DNA from: JBOGIF01 sp050742415
GTDB taxonomy: Bacteria > Actinomycetota > Acidimicrobiia > Acidimicrobiales > AC-14
Length of the DNA stretch: 16,121 nucleotides
Direction: 5' to 3'
NCBI GenBank assembly: GCA_050742415.1
Contig: JBOGIF010000178.1
Coordinates: forward strand, 1 to 16,121
Position 1 is the stretch's first letter. Every line of letters begins with the position of its first letter. The notes under the pieces are model-generated. The model did no database searches, was not told the DNA's origin, and saw nothing but the letters and a program-made list of their open reading frames with translations. Position numbers and translations under genes: made by a program. Shown here piece by piece: positions 14,461 to 16,121 of this stretch.

Positions 14461-14985
14461 GTGACGCGCGCGGAGTCGCTGGTCCTGGTCAACACCGGCC
14501 ACGGCAAAGGCAAGTCGTCGGCAGCATTCGGCGTTATGGGCCGGGCCTGGGCCCGCGGCTGGCGGGTCGGCGTGGTCCAGTTCGTGAAGAGCGGCAAGTG
14601 GAAGACGGGCGAGCGCAAGCTGGCCGACCACCTGGCCATCGAGTGGCACACCCTCGGCGACGGCTTCACCTGGGAGTCCACCGACCTGGACGAGACCGCG
14701 GCCAAGGGGCGCCACGCCTGGGAGGTAGCCCGCCAGAAGCTGGCCTCGGGCGACTACGACCTGCTCGTCCTCGACGAGCTCACCTACGCCGTCAGCTACG
14801 GCTGGGTGCCGGTGGCCGAGGTCGTCGAGGGGATCAGGAACCGCTCACCCCGCACCAACGTGGTGGTCACCGGTCGTGACGCGCCGGCTGAGCTGGTCGA
14901 GCTGGCCGACACCGTCACCGAGATGCGCAAGGTGAAGCACGCTTACGACAAGGGCATCGGAGCCAAGAAGGGCATCGAGTACTGA
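14461..14985 (+). CDS. cobO: Cob(I)yrinic acid a,c-diamide adenosyltransferase (BtuR/CobO type)
   Basis: Transfers the adenosyl group of ATP to the cobalt of reduced corrinoids, both in synthesis and in salvage. The 174-residue protein shows the CobA/CobO-family P-loop NTGHGKGKSSAAFG at 11-24, a VVQFVKSGKWKTGE segment at 39-52, GFTWES near 70-75, LLVLDELTYAVSYG near 101-114, VVVTGRDAPAEL near 136-147, and the C-terminal VKHAYDKGIGAKKGIEY. Length and ending match the family. GTG 14461 is chosen because the conserved strand starts eight residues later and the frame upstream lies inside the antisense riboswitch. No Shine-Dalgarno precedes it, which suggests leaderless translation. It is transcribed away from the cobalamin operon and followed by a hairpin repeat, not by cobB as in many actinobacteria. 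Because the riboswitch is on the other strand, cobO is not covered by it. Confidence 0.93.
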   Translation: MTRAESLVLVNTGHGKGKSSAAFGVMGRAWARGWRVGVVQFVKSGKWKTGERKLADHLAIEWHTLGDGFTWESTDLDETAAKGRHAWEVARQKLASGDYDLLVLDELTYAVSYGWVPVAEVVEGIRNRSPRTNVVVTGRDAPAELVELADTVTEMRKVKHAYDKGIGAKKGIEY

Positions 14986-14990
14986 CAGGG

Positions 14991-15047
14991 AGCCGAACTG
15001 GGGACGCTCGAGGTCGCTATACCACCCTGAGAGTCCCCGGTTCGGCT
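14991..15047. repeat. 47-nt palindrome, copy 2, with extended stem (between convergent genes)
   Basis: The 47-nt core at 14996-15042 has the same length as the element at 2248-2294, differs at seven positions, and shares the outer AACTGGGGACGCTC and inner ACCCTGAG blocks. Here the stem is extended by AGCCG and CGGCT on the two sides, giving about 24 paired positions with three interior mismatches. It begins 5 nt after the cobO stop and ends 20 nt before the end of the convergent aminotransferase gene. In this place it could serve as a bidirectional transcription terminator, although no T-tract follows. Confidence 0.8.
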
Positions 15048-15067
15048 GGTTTGGGCCGCGTCGAGGC

Positions 15068-16121
15068 CTACGCCAGGAGCTTGGCCAGGCGGTCGAGGCC
15101 CTCGACCAGTGCGTCGTCGCCCAGGGCGTAGGAGAGGCGGGCGTAGCCGGGAGCGCCGAAGGCCTCCCCGGGGACGAGGGCCACCTTGGCCTCGTCGAGG
15201 ACGATCTCGGCCAGCTCGAGTGTGGTCGTGGGCGTGCGCGCCCCGACGGGGCGTCCCAGCACACCTGCGAACGAAGGAAACGCGTAGAACGCCCCCTCCG
15301 GCTCCAGGCAGGAGACGCCCGGGATGGCCGAGAGCAGCTCGTGCATCTTGCGTCGCCGGCGGTCGAATGCCTCCTTCATGGCCGCCATGGGCGCCATGTC
15401 GCCGGTGAGCGCGGCCACGGCTGCCACCTGGGAGACGTTGGCCACGTTCGACGTGGCGTGCGACTGGAGGTTGGTGGCAGCCGCGATCACGTCGGCCGGC
15501 CCGATCATCCAGCCCACCCGCCAGCCGGTCATGGCGAAGGTCTTGGCCACGCCGTTGACCACCACGGATCGGTCCGCCAGCTCGGGCACCACCGCCGGCA
15601 TCGAGGAGAACCTGCTCGCCCCGTAGACGAGGTGCTCGTAGATCTCGTCGGTGACGACCCACAGCCCGCGCTCGCATGCCCAACGCCCCAGAGCCTCGAC
15701 CTCGGAGGGCGTGTACACCGCGCCGGTCGGGTTCGAGGGCGACACGAACAGCAGCACCTTGGTGCGGGGCGTGCGGGCCGCCTCCAAGGCGTCGATCGTC
15801 GCCCGGAAGCCGGTGCTCTCGTCGGTGGGCACCGCCACTGGAACTCCCCCGGCCAGACGCACGGCCTCGGGGTAGGTCACCCAGTAGGGGGCCGGGATCA
15901 GCACCTCGTCGCCCGGGTCGAGGAGCGCGGCAAACGAGTTGTAGACGGCCTGCTTAGCGCCGTTGGTGACCAGGACCTGGGACGGCTTCACCGCGTAGCC
16001 CGAGTCCCGCCCGGTCTTGGCCGCCACCGCCTCCCTCAGCTCGGGCAGGCCCGAGGTGGCCGAATAGTGGTGGTTGCGGGGCACGGCGCAGGCCTCCGCC
16101 GCGGCCGCGACTATGTGGGCC
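15068..16121 (-). CDS. Class I PLP aminotransferase, aspartate aminotransferase-like (5' end outside window)
   Basis: Cytoplasmic PLP enzyme of aminotransferase class I/II, most like actinobacterial aspartate or aspartate/prephenate aminotransferases. About 351 residues are visible. The frame continues past the window edge (HIVAAAAEACAV precedes PRNHHYSATSGLPELREAVA), so the GTG at 16084 is internal and not the start. Motifs are LVTNGAKQAVYNSFAALLDPGDEVL, here read as TNGAKQA for cofactor phosphate binding, then PYWVTYPE, SPSNPTGAVY, VTDEIYEHLVY, the Schiff-base lysine in NGVAKTFAMTGWRVGW, and SYALGDDALVEGLDRL near the end. About 30-45 N-terminal residues are missing, judged from the usual 390-400. 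It converges on cobO and has no evident tie to cobalamin. Substrate preference cannot be fixed from motifs. Confidence 0.9.
   Translation of the reverse strand, partial: AHIVAAAAEACAVPRNHHYSATSGLPELREAVAAKTGRDSGYAVKPSQVLVTNGAKQAVYNSFAALLDPGDEVLIPAPYWVTYPEAVRLAGGVPVAVPTDESTGFRATIDALEAARTPRTKVLLFVSPSNPTGAVYTPSEVEALGRWACERGLWVVTDEIYEHLVYGASRFSSMPAVVPELADRSVVVNGVAKTFAMTGWRVGWMIGPADVIAAATNLQSHATSNVANVSQVAAVAALTGDMAPMAAMKEAFDRRRRKMHELLSAIPGVSCLEPEGAFYAFPSFAGVLGRPVGARTPTTTLELAEIVLDEAKVALVPGEAFGAPGYARLSYALGDDALVEGLDRLAKLLA

Noticed and set aside
1..16121. CRISPR arrays, IS elements, prophage or defence systems
   Set aside because: No regularly spaced repeats, transposase or integrase motifs, or foreign-looking base composition were seen; all long genes fit known housekeeping or cofactor families.

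Overview
The window is GC-rich, mesh-packed bacterial DNA, most likely from an actinobacterium. The clues are a mycothiol ligase (MshC) gene, a coenzyme F420:NADP oxidoreductase-type gene, frequent GTG starts and GTGA/ATGA stop-start overlaps. An uncultured Acidimicrobiia-like lineage would fit, but the genus cannot be named from this sequence alone. No IS element, CRISPR array, tRNA or rRNA gene was seen.

Layout. Positions 1-2205 (minus strand) hold a three-gene cluster: an F420-dependent NADP reductase-like gene, mshC, and the 5' part of a membrane-anchored protein gene cut by the window edge. A short divergent gap (2206-2330) carries a 47-nt hairpin. Positions 2331-3803 (plus strand) encode a PhoD-type phosphatase/phosphodiesterase whose 3' end overlaps the convergent gene behind it by 64 nt. 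Positions 3740-14263 (minus strand) are one tightly packed cobalamin operon, in transcription order cbiZ, cobU, cobS, cbiB, threonine-phosphate decarboxylase-like gene, cobQ, cobN, and a fused ChlI-ChlD-type chelatase subunit. A cobalamin riboswitch (about 14300-14440, minus strand) precedes cbiZ. Divergently, positions 14461-14985 (plus strand) encode the cob(I)alamin/corrinoid adenosyltransferase CobO. A second, diverged copy of the 47-nt hairpin lies between cobO and a convergent class I aminotransferase gene (15068 to the window end, minus strand, 5' end missing).

How the genes work together. CobN plus the AAA/VWA subunit would insert cobalt late, into hydrogenobyrinate a,c-diamide (the aerobic route). 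CobO adenosylates the corrinoid and CobQ amidates it to adenosylcobyrate. The aminotransferase-like decarboxylase makes aminopropanol phosphate and CbiB attaches it. CobU activates the product to the GDP form and CobS joins the lower-ligand nucleoside. CbiZ adds a salvage entry by cleaving imported adenosylcobinamide back to adenosylcobyrate. Corrin-ring genes (cobI/J/M/F/K/L/H), cobB and cobT are not in the window. The riboswitch should shut the whole eight-gene operon down when adenosylcobalamin is plentiful.

The cobalamin system itself is of known families. The least explained items are the two-copy 47-nt palindrome, the compact cobO/riboswitch divergent promoter region, and the 14-nt tandem duplication at the cobS/cbiB junction.
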